DNA of 64,000 nt, taken from positions 1,798,001-1,862,000 of the forward strand of contig JAFCMP010000445.1 of NCBI GenBank assembly GCA_017506865.1. Reading direction: 5' to 3'. How positions within the stretch are numbered: position 1 is the first letter of the stretch; each line of letters starts with the position of its first letter. Positions 46,659 through 57,351 of this stretch are shown one piece after another. The notes below the pieces were generated by a model. The model did no database searches and had not been told where the DNA came from. It saw nothing but the letters and a program-made list of their open reading frames with translations. Origin of the DNA: Tribonema minus (Eukaryota > Sar > Xanthophyceae > Tribonematales > Tribonemataceae). Made by a program: the position numbers and the translations under genes.

Positions 46659-46733
46659 GTGGAGCCATCTACACTTCTGGAGGTGCCAACATGACAGTTG
46701 CCAACTCGTTATTCTTCAAAAACGGTGCACGTG
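46659..46733 (+). CDS. gene C: 25-codon beta-helix cassette exon 7
   Basis: ATTGCACAG acceptor, G|GTGAGT donor, 75 bp, phase 1-1: GAIYTSGGANMTVANSLFFK then NGARG. Frame intact. Confidence 0.8.
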
Positions 46734-46753
46734 GTGAGTGCCACCAAAACTAC

Positions 46754-46765
46754 TACTTTGAAGTA
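46754..46765. repeat. palindromic insertion TACTTTGAAGTA
   Basis: Compared with 51771 onward (CCAAAACTACTAGTTCTATC), this copy has ten extra bases, CTTTGAAGTA, placed after ACTA. The inserted unit is thus an 8-bp near-palindrome plus a TA duplication. Confidence 0.75.
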
Positions 46766-48016
46766 GTACTATCCATTGGCACTCCGTTTATTAACTGCAG
46801 CAATAGCTTTTTCCATTTTTCACCCTGGCATGCGTACTGCTGCTGCTTCTGCTGCTGCTGTTGCTGCTGCTCAAGCTGCTGCCTTCCTGACTATAAGCGC
46901 TTGTGCTGACTCTTTCTGTATTTAAATTTTTTCTTTATCCTTCCTTGTAGATTTTGGGCTGCTGCCCATGCAGTATAATTGGGCAGCCATCTGCCGCTGT
47001 CATGAGCGTACCGCTTCAGCTGACACCAGTCGATGCGGCAAGGGATCAATGCTGCAGCCTGACTGAGATGTTGAGTCAGTTGCACGATGTCATGATGGCG
47101 GAGTGCATGGAAGCTGTGGCGAGGCTTTCTTGCCGTGGCATCCACAAGCTGCTGCTGCGGGCGCCTTATTCCCGCTTTATTGTTGACGTGTGCCTGCGTT
47201 GACTGATTCTGTGCTTGTGTCACTTTGCCTCTTAATTTTTTTGCGCGTGGTGCATGTGGTGACATCGCGTGGCCAACTACTGTACACTGATGGCGACTGC
47301 TGCCTTGATGTGTACCGGCTCACCTTCATGGATACCCTTGCAGATGGTCAGTGACAAGGCGTGACCTCTACTTTTTGTGTGTCAAATGATTGAAATGTTA
47401 CGTTAATCAGCATGAATAAGGGATAAAGCAACTATATCGAGATAATACTGACAGCTCAAGCTCAGCCCGTTCTGAGGTTGGAACCTGTCAGGCGCTGCAT
47501 CTGGCTATTCATCTTTTGCCTCCTGCTTCTCAATGATCACTCCTAGCGACGCATGCATTATGCTCGAGTCTTGTGTCTGCATGGGTCCCTTGATAGTTGC
47601 TATTTGGCACATGTTTGTGAGCTATACGCTCTGGTATGTATAACCCCTGCAGCTCAAGCAACTTTACGAGTGAACTCCTAGTGCAAGGGCTTTTACATGA
47701 CTGGTGCGTTTCAGGATTGGCCTACACCTTCCATGACAGCACCCTCCCAGTACAAGCGTTAGAGTTTGTGAACCATGCAAAACAGGCGCAATACTGCCAA
47801 CTTGAGCTTGCGCTATTCGACACGCACAGAAGCAGGGCGCCACACGCACCATGGGCCGTCAAAGCCATGACACTCCCATGAGATAGATACCAATTGATTA
47901 AGGCATGTTGTGGTCGCGTTGTGGCGGTGCATTCTTTGTGGCAGTGAGATTAGTTTGTGGTCCTCCACTCGCTTGGCAGATGGTCGGTGACAAGACCTTG
48001 CTCACACAACAAAGTA

Positions 48017-48028
48017 TACTTCGAAGTA
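48017..48028. repeat. palindromic insertion TACTTCGAAGTA
   Basis: Perfect palindrome, preceded by another TA (AAAGTATACTTCGAAGTATG), in a gene C intron. Confidence 0.7.
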
Positions 48029-48092
48029 TGTAATAGCATAAGTCATGGTGGTGCACTTTTTTGTGTGTCAGCGTCAGCGTCTTGTGTTGTAT

Positions 48093-48935
48093 TACCTTAG
48101 AGTACCGGGTAAACGACCCCCGGGTCTTGACTGGCAGAGGGCTCTGGTGCCATAGACCCAGGAGTCGTTTACAGCGCAGGGGGCGATTACCAAGAGGGGG
48201 GGGTTAAGCTGGCACAGACGCGCGCTGGCAAGCTGCGCCTGGCAAAACACCCGGGCTACTTGCCATTCACGGGCTGTTAACCGATTGCATCTCCGCAGAA
48301 AGTACTCACAGCGTAGCCTGCAGCGCTGCGCTTTGGTTCTCAAGGTACAACACGCCTGTGCCTGTCGTGAGGACAAGCACGCTACGGACTGTAATCGCTC
48401 ACAGACAGTTGCCGGCATTGTTTCCGTGATGACACAATACATGGCCCTCTCGGGCGCATGCCTGACAGGTCAAGTAAAGGCTGCAACTAAGTTACAGCCT
48501 AATTACAGTAACCGTGAGGTCGGTTCCATGGTCATCGTGAACTCCTTTCGCTTACCATATCGAACTGAACTTCAAGATACACTTGAAGAACGCCCTTCAG
48601 GGTTGAGTGAGGGTTACAGACTGTTGTGCCCATTGAATTCGTTTATACACGACAATAGTATGACATGTCTGCATTTTAGGGCAGCATATGCTGAGGCCCA
48701 GTGATGAAACATACACACCCGTCAACACACGTCATTCACAGTACCTTGAGCATAACTGCAGTGGCATATATAGCTAATAATGACAAAAGCATCACATGGC
48801 AAACGGCCCCGGGTCTTTTACCATGTAAGGGGGCCTCAAGGTGGCAGTGACCCCCTGGTGCTATATGACCCCGGGTCTTTTACAGCGCAGGGGCTGTTTG
48901 TCGCTAGGAGGCTGTTTACCCGGTACTTTACGGTA
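48093..48935. mobile_element. 843-bp element with 22-bp terminal inverted repeats
   Basis: 48093-48114 and the reverse complement of 48914-48935 agree at 20 of 22 positions (GTTTACCCGGTACT...). Just inside each end lie related blocks containing GACCC..GGGTC and TTTACAGCGCAGGGG (about 48150-48183 and 48856-48894), in direct orientation. The target duplication is unclear (TGTTG on both sides is possible). No transposase was recognised, so it is probably non-autonomous. Confidence 0.7.
48285..48704 (+). CDS. hypothetical ORF inside the 843-bp TIR element
   Basis: A 139-codon frame, MHLRRKYSQRSLQ... to HFRAAYAEAQ. The C-terminal half (SFRLPYRTELQDTLEERPSG and onward) has ordinary globular composition. 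No motif is recognised and no second copy is available to test conservation. It may be chance. Confidence 0.2.
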   Translation: MHLRRKYSQRSLQRCALVLKVQHACACREDKHATDCNRSQTVAGIVSVMTQYMALSGACLTGQVKAATKLQPNYSNREVGSMVIVNSFRLPYRTELQDTLEERPSGLSEGYRLLCPLNSFIHDNSMTCLHFRAAYAEAQ

Positions 48936-49041
48936 GCTGTTGGCGTTCTGTTGCTGAGGCTCACTTGTTTGAGTTTGCACACGTGACCTGTCCCATATTT
49001 TATCCTGCGTCTTTAGACGTGTTATTTGGCACATTGCACAG

Positions 49042-49119
49042 GTGGAGCCATCTACACTGATGGAGGTGCCAACATGACAGTTGCCCGCTCGTCCTTCTTC
49101 AGCAACAGCGCAACGAGCG
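49042..49119 (+). CDS. gene C: 26-codon beta-helix cassette exon 8
   Basis: ATTGCACAG acceptor, G|GTCAGT donor, 78 bp, phase 1-1: GAIYTDGGANMTVARSSFFS then NSATSG. It is close to the family consensus and in frame. Confidence 0.8.
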
Positions 49120-50628
49120 GTCAGTGCCACCAAAACTACTCGTTCTAACCGTTGGCACTCGTCTGGTAACTGCAGCACAGGCTTTTCCATGACTTCAAAC
49201 CCTGGCATGCGTACTGCTGATGCTGCTGCTGCGATTGCATCGGCAGCGGCTTCCATGATTGCAAGCGTTTGTGCTGACTCTTTCTGTGCTTCTTTCACCC
49301 TCCCTTTTCGGCTGTGACCATGTGGGTAGTTCATTGGGCAGCCATCTGCCTCTGCCATGACGAACCCCGCTTCAATTGACAGCTATCGATTCGGCAAGCG
49401 ATAAATGATGCAGCCTGGCTAAGATATAGAGTCATTTGCACAGTGTCATGATGGCAGCGTGCATGGAAGCTGTGGCTTAAGGCTTTGGTGCCATGGCATT
49501 CCCAAGCTGCTGCTGCCGCCCTCTTGTTGACATGCGCCTGCGCTGACTCTTTCTGTGCTCATGTTGCTTTGCCTCTTGATATCTGCCCGTGGTGGTGCAT
49601 GTGGCAACATCGGGTGGCCAACTGCACTGATGGCGACTGCTGCCGTGATGAAATGCCGACTCATCTTCCGTTACAACTCGTCAGGAGATTAGTAATTTTG
49701 CATGACTTGTGTTTTTTCTTCGGACTCAGAGGCAGCTTATTGAAAGTTCGGGTTGGGCAGAATAGTCAAGATATGAAAATAATTGTGTCGTTGTGCGCTA
49801 AAATCGTTTTATGTAGGCAAATGTGTCAACTCCAAGGGCTATTGGCATAATGTGGCCCACACCTTCCATGATCTTGCCCTATGGATTCTTTGCGAGGGTC
49901 AGGGTTTGCGCTCATACGCAACTGTCAAACTCAGCCTGGTAGTGCGCAGTTTGACATTCACAGCTGCAGAGCAGCCACGCGCCATGCGCTATTGGAGCGG
50001 TAGGAGTTGAACGGCCGTCTTGTCACTATACAAATCGGCCAATTAGCGGATTCGATACGGCGTTTGTATACATCAGGCGCGCGAATTTAATCAGCCTTTG
50101 TATATTGTAGTAGTATACAGAAGCTTCAATTAGTGCCGCATCTAGAAGACCATTGTGCACATCACACAGCATCCAGCTGGCTTAAGTATGAAGGGACAAG
50201 ACAGTGCCTTGGTTGTTGTCATGTTGTGGTGTTGCACAGGCTTGTTAGTTGCAGTCAGATTTGCTTGCTGTCCACCACTGCCTCAGCAGATGGTTGTTCA
50301 TAAGGCCTTGCCCCTTCAACAAATCCAATGCTATACCATGTGTCATGGTGGTGCGAGCTTTTTGTGTCAGCAGTGTGGTATACAAGCGCTTGCGCTGACT
50401 TCTTCTGGGCTCGTTTCATCTTCCTTTTGGCCTGCCACCTATGTGCGTACATTGGGCGGCCGTCTGCACTCTGTCATGACATAACTCGCTTTCACTGACT
50501 CCAACCGATTCAGCTGGATGAGTGATGCAGCCTGGATGATTCATTGAGCAAGTGGCACGATGTCATGATGGCAGCGTGCATGGGAGCTGTGGCGAGGCCT
50601 TGTTGCCATTGCCATCCCCATGCTGGTG

Positions 50629-50646
50629 CTGCTGCTGCTGCTGCTG
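50629..50646 (+). repeat. (CTG)6 in array module
   Basis: Six pure CTG units in the recurrent intronic module. Confidence 0.9.
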
Positions 50647-50809
50647 CGCTCTTGTTGACATGCACCTCTGCTGACTCTTTCTGCGCTCATTTTCAGCATC
50701 TTTTGCCTCTTGATATCTGCCTGTGGCGCATGTGACAACTTCGGGTGGCCAACTGAACTGATGGCGTCTGCTGTGGTGATGGATGCCGATTGGTCTTACA
50801 TCATAACTG

Positions 50810-51680
50810 GAAAGAGGGTAAGTGACAAGGCATGACTCATATCCTCCAGGTGTGATCTCGAGCTCAGATCTGCGTCACTTCAATAACAGGGAGTTCGCTG
50901 TGAATTCGTGATGATGTTTGAGTTGACACCGCACAGCTCAGCTCATGATGATGTTGGATCATGTTGGGCGCTGACGCAGTTGTTCAAGGTTTGCCTCCTG
51001 GTTCTCGACGGTCACTCTAAGCGACACACTACCTGCAAGTCTTGAGTTGCACGGAACCCTTCATTGTTCATCTCTCAGACTGCCAGATTCTCTGGTTAGG
51101 TGATGAGCTATACTATACGTTCTCAGGTGTGCATCTCCTGCAGCATAAGTGAAAGTCAATTGCAATGGCTTTCGCATGCACCTCTGTGTTTTAGGATTGG
51201 CGGACACCTTCCGTGATAGCACCTCCCAGTTACAGGCTCAGGGTTTGTGCACATGAACAACAGAGGCAAGACTGCCAATTTGAGCTGGCGTAATTTGACA
51301 ACCGCAGAAGCAGAGCATCGCACGCATCATAAACCATTGGAACTCTATCCAGTGTACCAAGATAGATGCCAAGGCATGTTGTGGTCATGTTGCATTGGTG
51401 CATGCATTTTGTTTATCAGTGAGATTTGGGTGTGGTGTATCAGTGAGGTTTGGGCGTGATCCACCATTCACTTGGCAGATGTATAGCAACAAAGCCCTGC
51501 TCATACAATCTGTGTATGTAACAGCATGTACAGATTAGTGTATGGTTATTGTGCCAACGGGAGTTAGTGTTGGTGTCAGCGTACTATGGTTGGTGCTCAT
51601 TTACTGAGGAATGCACGGCGCATTGACCTGTTCCTTAGGTTACCAATCCTTTTTGCACGTGTAATTGGCACATTGCACAG
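50810..51680 (+). repeat. array module related to 28500-29378, 33110-33944 and 45790-46658
   Basis: These four stretches share ordered blocks (CTCGAGCTCAGATCTG, TTGAGTTGACACCGCACAGC, CAGACTGCCAGATTCTCTGG, GTGCACATGAA.AACAG, TCCACCATTCACTTGGCAGA) and each ends at a cassette exon. They mark one higher-order repeat type of the array. Confidence 0.8.
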
Positions 51681-51755
51681 GTGGAGCCATCTACACTTCT
51701 GGAGGTGCCAACATAACAGTTGCCACCTCGTTTTTCTTCAAAAACAGTGCGCGCG
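51681..51755 (+). CDS. gene C: 25-codon beta-helix cassette exon 9
   Basis: ATTGCACAG acceptor, G|GTGAGT donor, 75 bp, phase 1-1: GAIYTSGGANITVATSFFFK then NSARG. Nearly identical to cassette 7, in line with the recent duplication of its flanks. Confidence 0.8.
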
Positions 51756-51841
51756 GTGAGTGCCACCAAAACTACTAGTTCTATCCGTTGGCACTCCGTC
51801 TGTTAACTGCAGCAACAGCTGTTTCCATTTTCACCCTGGCA

Positions 51842-51843
<2 letters not shown>

Positions 51844-51876
<33 letters not shown>
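51844..51876 (+). repeat. (CTG)11 just downstream of cassette exon 9
   Basis: Eleven pure CTG units. Confidence 0.95.
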
Positions 51877-51878
<2 letters not shown>

Positions 51879-52409
51879 TAAGCTGCTGCCTTCATGACTA
51901 TAAGCACTTGTGCTGTCTCTTTCTGTGCTTATTTTATCCTTCCTTGAAGCTTTTGGGCTGCTGCCCATTTGGTAGAAGTATAACTGGGCGGCCATCTGCC
52001 ATGACGGACCCCGCTTCAACTGACATTTGTCGATGCGATAAGGAATCAATGATGCAGCCCGTTGGAGTCATCGCGTGGAGGGAAAAATGACGCATATGAT
52101 AGTTACCTGCATGGAAGCTGTGATAAGATTTTGTTGCTGTGGCATCCCTGTGCTGCTGCTGCTGAAGCTGCTGCTGCTGTCGCCCTATTGTTGACGTGTG
52201 CCTGCGCTGACTGGTTCTGTACTTATCTTACTTTTGCCTCTTGACATCTGCCCGGGGTGCGTGTGGCAACATCGGGTGGCAAACTGCACTGAAAACGGCT
52301 GCTGCGGTGATGGAATGCCGACTTGTCTTTCATGGCATTTTGTCAGGAGGTTAGTACCAGTGCTACTTGTCAGGAGGTTAGCACCAACACTGACTTGTCA
52401 GGAGGTTAA

Positions 52410-53350
52410 TTAGGGCAGTGCGCAGTTTAACACCCACAGCTGCAGAGCAGCACACGCGCCATGGGATATTGGAGCGGTAGGAGTCTAGTTGCAGCTTGTT
52501 GTTATACAAGTCATCCAGCTAGCTGATCGGATATGGTTTGTATACATCAGACGCAATAATTCAATTGCCTTTGTATGCAGATGCTTCAGATTCTGTCGCA
52601 TCTATACGACCACTGTACACATCACACAGCAGGTCCACACAATGCTGGATTTGTCCGGCAAGCGCCATGGTGTCAGAGTTCAAGTTCCTGCGTTATATCT
52701 CACTTTTCACAAACAGCAACTTGCCAGCTGCCGCCCGCACGAAGCTACAACAGGCTCAGAGTGGGCTGAAAGGGTTGGAGGGTAGCAGTGCATCACATAT
52801 ACCTTCAAGATGGCACCCGCTGCCATGCGCACTTTGCAGCAACAGCAACTTCAAGTTCAGCGTATTGCAACAGCACATGCAATATACACACACGCGCTTT
52901 GCAAAAAAGCGGTGCAGCTGCAATTGGTTTGGCAAATGTATTACTCGGGCTTCGACAGTTTTGGGGCCAAGTATTGTGTCCATCAGGTGTCCAGATGACT
53001 TCAGACAGTGCCATACCTGGTTGTGGTCATGTTGGGTGGTGAACGCGCTTTTTGTCAGTGACATTTGGTCGTTATCCACCACTGCTTCGGCAGATGGTTG
53101 GTATCAATGCCTTGCGCATTTACTAGGTCCAATGTTACACCATGTGTCATGGTGGTGCATGTTTCCTGTCTCAGCGAGATTTGGTGGGTTTACAAGCGCT
53201 TGCGCTGACTCTGTCATCCTCCCTAAGGCTTTTGGCCTGTCGTCCATGTGGGTGCATTGGGCAGCCATCTGCACTCTGCCATAACATAACTCGAACTGAC
53301 TGACTCAAACCAATGCCGGCAGGGGGTGAGTGATGCGGCCTGATTGCGTT
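52410..53350 (+). repeat. array segment, direct-orientation partner of the inverted copy at 43965-44940
   Basis: See partner. The pair forms an inverted repeat of about 0.95 kb with 7.5 kb between, a substrate for local inversion. Confidence 0.8.
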
Positions 53351-53630
53351 AGTGGCACTCTGTTGTGATGACGGCGCGCATTGAAGCTGTGGTGAGGTTT
53401 TGATGTGCATGCCGCTCTGTCGTTGCTGCTGCAGCTGCTGCCCTCTTTTTGACATGTGCCTGCGTTGACTGATTCTGTGCTCATTTTACTTTTTGTCATA
53501 ACATGTGCCCGTGGTGCATGTGGTGACATCATGTAGCCAACGGCACTGTTGGTGACTGCTGCCGTGATGGATGCCGACTGACCTTCACTGGAACTCTGCA
53601 GGAGGTTAGTGACAAGGCATGGCTAATGTA

Positions 53631-53642
53631 TACTTCGAAGTA
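53631..53642. repeat. palindromic insertion TACTTCGAAGTA
   Basis: Perfect palindrome directly after GTA in a gene C intron; the equivalent positions at 37530 and 41665 lack it. Confidence 0.7.
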
Positions 53643-54014
53643 CTTCTTCAGTGCCAGACTCCTGAATAATCTGCATTAGACAGCATGGACAACGGACAAC
53701 ACAACCATGTCAAGATGATATTGACAGTGCAAAGCTCAGCTCATGCTTAGGTTGGGTCCTGTTGGGCACTGACGCGGCTGTTCATACTGGCCTCCTGTTT
53801 CTTACTGAGTACTCCTAGCAATGCATGCACTAATCTCGAGTCTTGTGTCATGCACTACATTGAGTCTTGTGTCTGCATGGGTCCCTTAAAAGTTGCGCCC
53901 TGGCACGATTGTGAGCTAAACGGTCTCAGGTGTAACAATGCATCATCACCACTCAAGAGCACATGCACAGAGCGTTGCTGCAGACACAAACTGCAGCCAG
54001 CTGTCAGGTGTACT

Positions 54015-55650
54015 CGCCTCAGAATTGGCGTCGGCAACATGGCAGTTGTTGCGACATTTTGGTAGAGGAGGATGATGTGTGTACTACCGCGGAGGAGGAT
54101 CAGGCAGCCTAATTGTGAAGGTGCTGTGTGATGTACTACCGAGTAGGAGGATCAGCAGAGATGGCGTGTAAGTAGTGCCAGTGTCAAACAGGGCGCGCGT
54201 AGCACGAACAAAATATTGACAAGTATACTTACGAGTATTGCAACTACTGGCGAGAGCGGCTACGGGTACGAGATAAACTTATGGTCTGTGAAACGGGTAG
54301 GCGTATACTTGTTGAACGGGTTATTGCTGACCAAACAGGTTTTTGCCTGTTTCAACGAGATTTTGAGCTGTTGTACCAGATTCCTTGCAGTAATGTCCTA
54401 CGTCGTGTTCCAAAATATTTATAAGTTTGAATCTGCCCTGCGAGCATCTTCTGTTGAGGCTCGTTAAGGCTCAAAAGCTTTGCGTGCTTCAAAAGGCACC
54501 AAACACAGGTGGATGTACTGATTCAGCTTTGGAAGCATCCGGTAGCTGGCATGCACAATGTACGTGTAGCTTCCTGGCATGCACATCTCTTCGGCAGTAT
54601 GTAGCTCTGGGCCAGTGCAGCGTGGTGTTGAACTTGGAGCCGTTGAGAAAAAAAATGCTCGCTACGTATATGCTCGCTATGAAAGGCAAGGCCACTACGT
54701 CCGAGCTGCTATGGTCTCAACTAGTGAAATCTGCTAGATGACCTGTTTATTAATTGTCGGTGCTTGCTCGCAATTGCAGTGGTCGCCTCGCAGCTGTGTG
54801 TGTGTCAGAAACTCTTCGGCCCAGGCCAACTTCAAAGGATTATTCTCGCGGAGCACGCGCAGCGTGTGAAAGCAGTAGACGAGTTTAGAATAACTCGTAC
54901 CGCGAGTTATCAGCTGTGAACCAGTACAGTTTTCACTCGTTATCTCACACAACAGGTTACGCGTACGATTTATTCCATGGCCACGGGTACGAGTTACACT
55001 GTTGGCTATGCGTTTCAAAAACTCGTACTCGTACGCATGCCACGGGTGTACACGCTATCTCTGAGGTTCAGGCAGCCTTATTGTGAAGGTGCTGTATGAT
55101 GCACCCCTGCCTTGTTGAGCCATGTCCGTACTGCACGATTGCAAAATCCAATGGCCCAAGAGTCATTGCACAGACACGCACCTATGCATCTCCAGGAATG
55201 CGTTTGTTGTGATCAGGGCAGCGAAGTCAAACCGAGGCGCTGAGCACTGATAGGTTGCTGAGCACCTTGTGGTTGTGTGTGACACTGCACGCACCGGGGG
55301 CGGCGGCGACATGGCAGTTGTTGCGGTATTCTGGTAGAGAAGAATTTTTTGTGCCGCCGTGCATGACAATCAAGCAGCCTCCATGGGGTGGTACCGAGCA
55401 ATGCGCCCCTGCTTGGTTGAGCAATGTCTCCGACTGCACTCAGTGACACTGTTGAATACTTCAACAGCACAACTACACAGACGCGCACCAGTGCAGCAGG
55501 CCGCAGACTGTGAGTAAGGTTTCTCCACATGTGATTGTGTTGTGATCAGAGGGCAGGCAAGAGAAGAGTCATGCCGAGGGACTGAACACTGAGAGTTGAG
55601 TCATGCCGAGGGACTCCTGAGCACTGAGAGTTGCTGAGCATTGTGGTTGC
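54015..55650. repeat. three related units of about 0.2-0.3 kb around an insertion
   Basis: CATGGCAGTTGTTGCG...TTCTGGTAGAG and CAGGCAGCCT.ATTGTGAAGG recur near 54035-54135, 55063-55102 and 55308-55380. GCCGAGGGACT...GAGCACTGAGAG recurs near 55230-55640. Between the first two copies, about 54.16-55.05 kb, lies unrelated sequence rich in ACGAGT/ACTCGT motifs. The frames inside it are short and unrecognised. Confidence 0.55.
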
Positions 55651-55795
55651 AATGTTGCGCTGTATGGGCTTTTGTGTCAGTGCAGTTTGAGTGTGGTGCA
55701 GCCTGCCGAAGCTGCACCAGATCGTTAAGCAAATGCTAACCCGTCTCAGGCTGTGCTAACCTGCCCCTGGGTGTCAATAACGGCACATTGCGCAG

Positions 55796-55890
55796 GTGGA
55801 GCCATCCGCAACTCAGAAGCTGCTAGCGAGGTAGTTGTCAACTCATCTTTTGTAGATTACCTTTGCAGGCGCCGCAGTGCCGACTGACAT
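55796..55890 (+). pseudogene. gene C: degenerate cassette exon 10
   Basis: CATTGCGCAG acceptor and a start matching the cassettes (GAIRNSEAASEVVVNSSF). The N.A.G end and donor are not recognisable, and the frame reaches TGA at about 55886-55888. It is probably not spliced in, or it is decayed. Confidence 0.5.
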
Positions 55891-56523
55891 GGTCTGACGG
55901 AGGCACCTGCATGCTAGTGGCTACTGGTTGCAAACTCAATTGCATAGTACATATCTTGCTGCCTGTGCTGTTCGCCATTGTGTGTGTGGCTGCGGTGGAT
56001 ATAGCAACATAGAATGGCCGCTTCACATGCATGGCAGCTGCATCACGAAGGCCGGTAATCTGGTTTACCAATGGAATTTGACACAAGGTGAACGACGCGC
56101 CCATGCTGGTTGCACATGATTGCAGCACAAATTCTGTTGTGCCTGCCGTTGCTGCTGCTTCGCTAACATGTCTGCTCTCTTATTGAGAATGTCTAGCTTG
56201 CATCGAGTTGGTGTTTGCTTTCGCGTTGTGTACGTTGCAACACCTCATGGCGATCTGCACCATCTTCATGGTGGCTGCTCACTTGACTTCTACTTGTGCT
56301 CGCCTCTTGCTGTTCGACTGCGTTGCCTGATTCAGTGTCAGTCAGCCATCTGCAACGCTGGCGGCTGCGTCACGACAATCGAAAACCATGTTTCACCGTT
56401 GCTCACCAGCCGGTGCATAGCAGGAAAATTGCTGACCTCGTCAAGTCTTATTTATGAATGGGATAACGTCGCATGAAATCACTGCATCTGCGAGACCTGG
56501 TTGTGGCCACTGTCTGCTAGCAG

Positions 56524-56642
56524 CTGCTTCTGCTGCTGCTGCTGCTGCTGCGGCGGCTGCTGCTGTAACAGATGCTGCTGCCGCCGCCGCCGCTGCTGCC
56601 CGCCGCTGCTGCTGCTGCTGCGGCTACTGCTGCTGTTGCTGC
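56524..56642 (+). repeat. long interrupted CTG/CCG tract
   Basis: About 120 bp of CTG, CGG, CCG and CTA units just upstream of cassette exon 11. The poly-Ala frame across it is a shadow. Confidence 0.9.
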
Positions 56643-56742
56643 TTTTATCGCATTGACATGCGCACCGAAAAACCTGCGTTGTGCCTGAAAAATGTCATGA
56701 CACCTTTACGCTCGTTATTTGACGTTCGCGCGCATTGCTCAG

Positions 56743-56817
56743 GTGGGGCCCTAATTAACAACAATGGGAGGGCCATGTCAGTCTCTACGTCCACTTTCAC
56801 CAACAACTCTGCAACAG
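56743..56817 (+). CDS. gene C: 25-codon beta-helix cassette exon 11
   Basis: CATTGCTCAG acceptor, G|GTATAT donor, 75 bp, phase 1-1: GALINNNGRAMSVSTSTFTN then NSATG. In frame, and the first exon of the coherent 3' chain. Confidence 0.75.
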
Positions 56818-57276
56818 GTATATGCGGACCCTTTGCTGATTGCACATAGTTGCATTTTGAGCAGCTCCCGCAGCTGTGTCAGCACACTGTTGTGGTGGCA
56901 TCTGGCTGCTGCAGCTGCTGCTGTGTTCTTCACACCAACTGGCACTGACTTTCTGTGTGCTGTACTTTTCCTGATGTTTGGTGTCCGGCGGCGGTGCTTG
57001 TGGCACTGTGGATTGGTGCTGGCGTTGGCCACGTCATGATGGTCTCCATCTCATCGATTGTCGGCATGTGATTGAATTTGGCAGACGGTGACGGTGAGTG
57101 AACATCCGCAGCCCGCTTGTGTCTACTGGTGCCATGTTACCTGCCGGAGTGTCCGCGTTTCCGGCATGTGCGTGGTGATGCAAATGCATTATTTTGCTGA
57201 GAAACGTGTTTGCTTATCACCTCTGAGCTTTCCCCCTCCGCATGCTCGGCGCTTGGTTGCGGAGCGCACTGCACAG

Positions 57277-57351
57277 GTGGGACCATTGGCAAGTATGGCA
57301 GTACCTCCATGACGATTGCCGACTCCGTCTTCAACAGCAATTCCGCCTCCG
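57277..57351 (+). CDS. gene C: 25-codon beta-helix cassette exon 12
   Basis: ACTGCACAG acceptor, G|GTGAGG donor, 75 bp, phase 1-1: GTIGKYGSTSMTIADSVFNS then NSASG. In frame; its exit phase fits the 58112 exon. Confidence 0.75.

Noticed and set aside
48092..48442. Minus-strand 116-codon frame in the TIR element
   Set aside because: It starts inside the element and runs through its terminal repeat; the overlapping plus frame is no worse, and neither is supported by homology.
54216..54741. Two plus-strand frames between the ACGAGT-rich flanks
   Set aside because: Short, with no recognised motif and no second copy to test conservation.
56454..56849. Poly-Ala protein across the CTG/CCG tract
   Set aside because: The frame is produced by the repeat; the supported coding sequence is the cassette exon at 56743, in another frame.
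26744..57351. CRISPR-like or satellite array because of regular repeats
   Set aside because: The repeated units are coding exons with splice sites and kilobase, non-identical introns.
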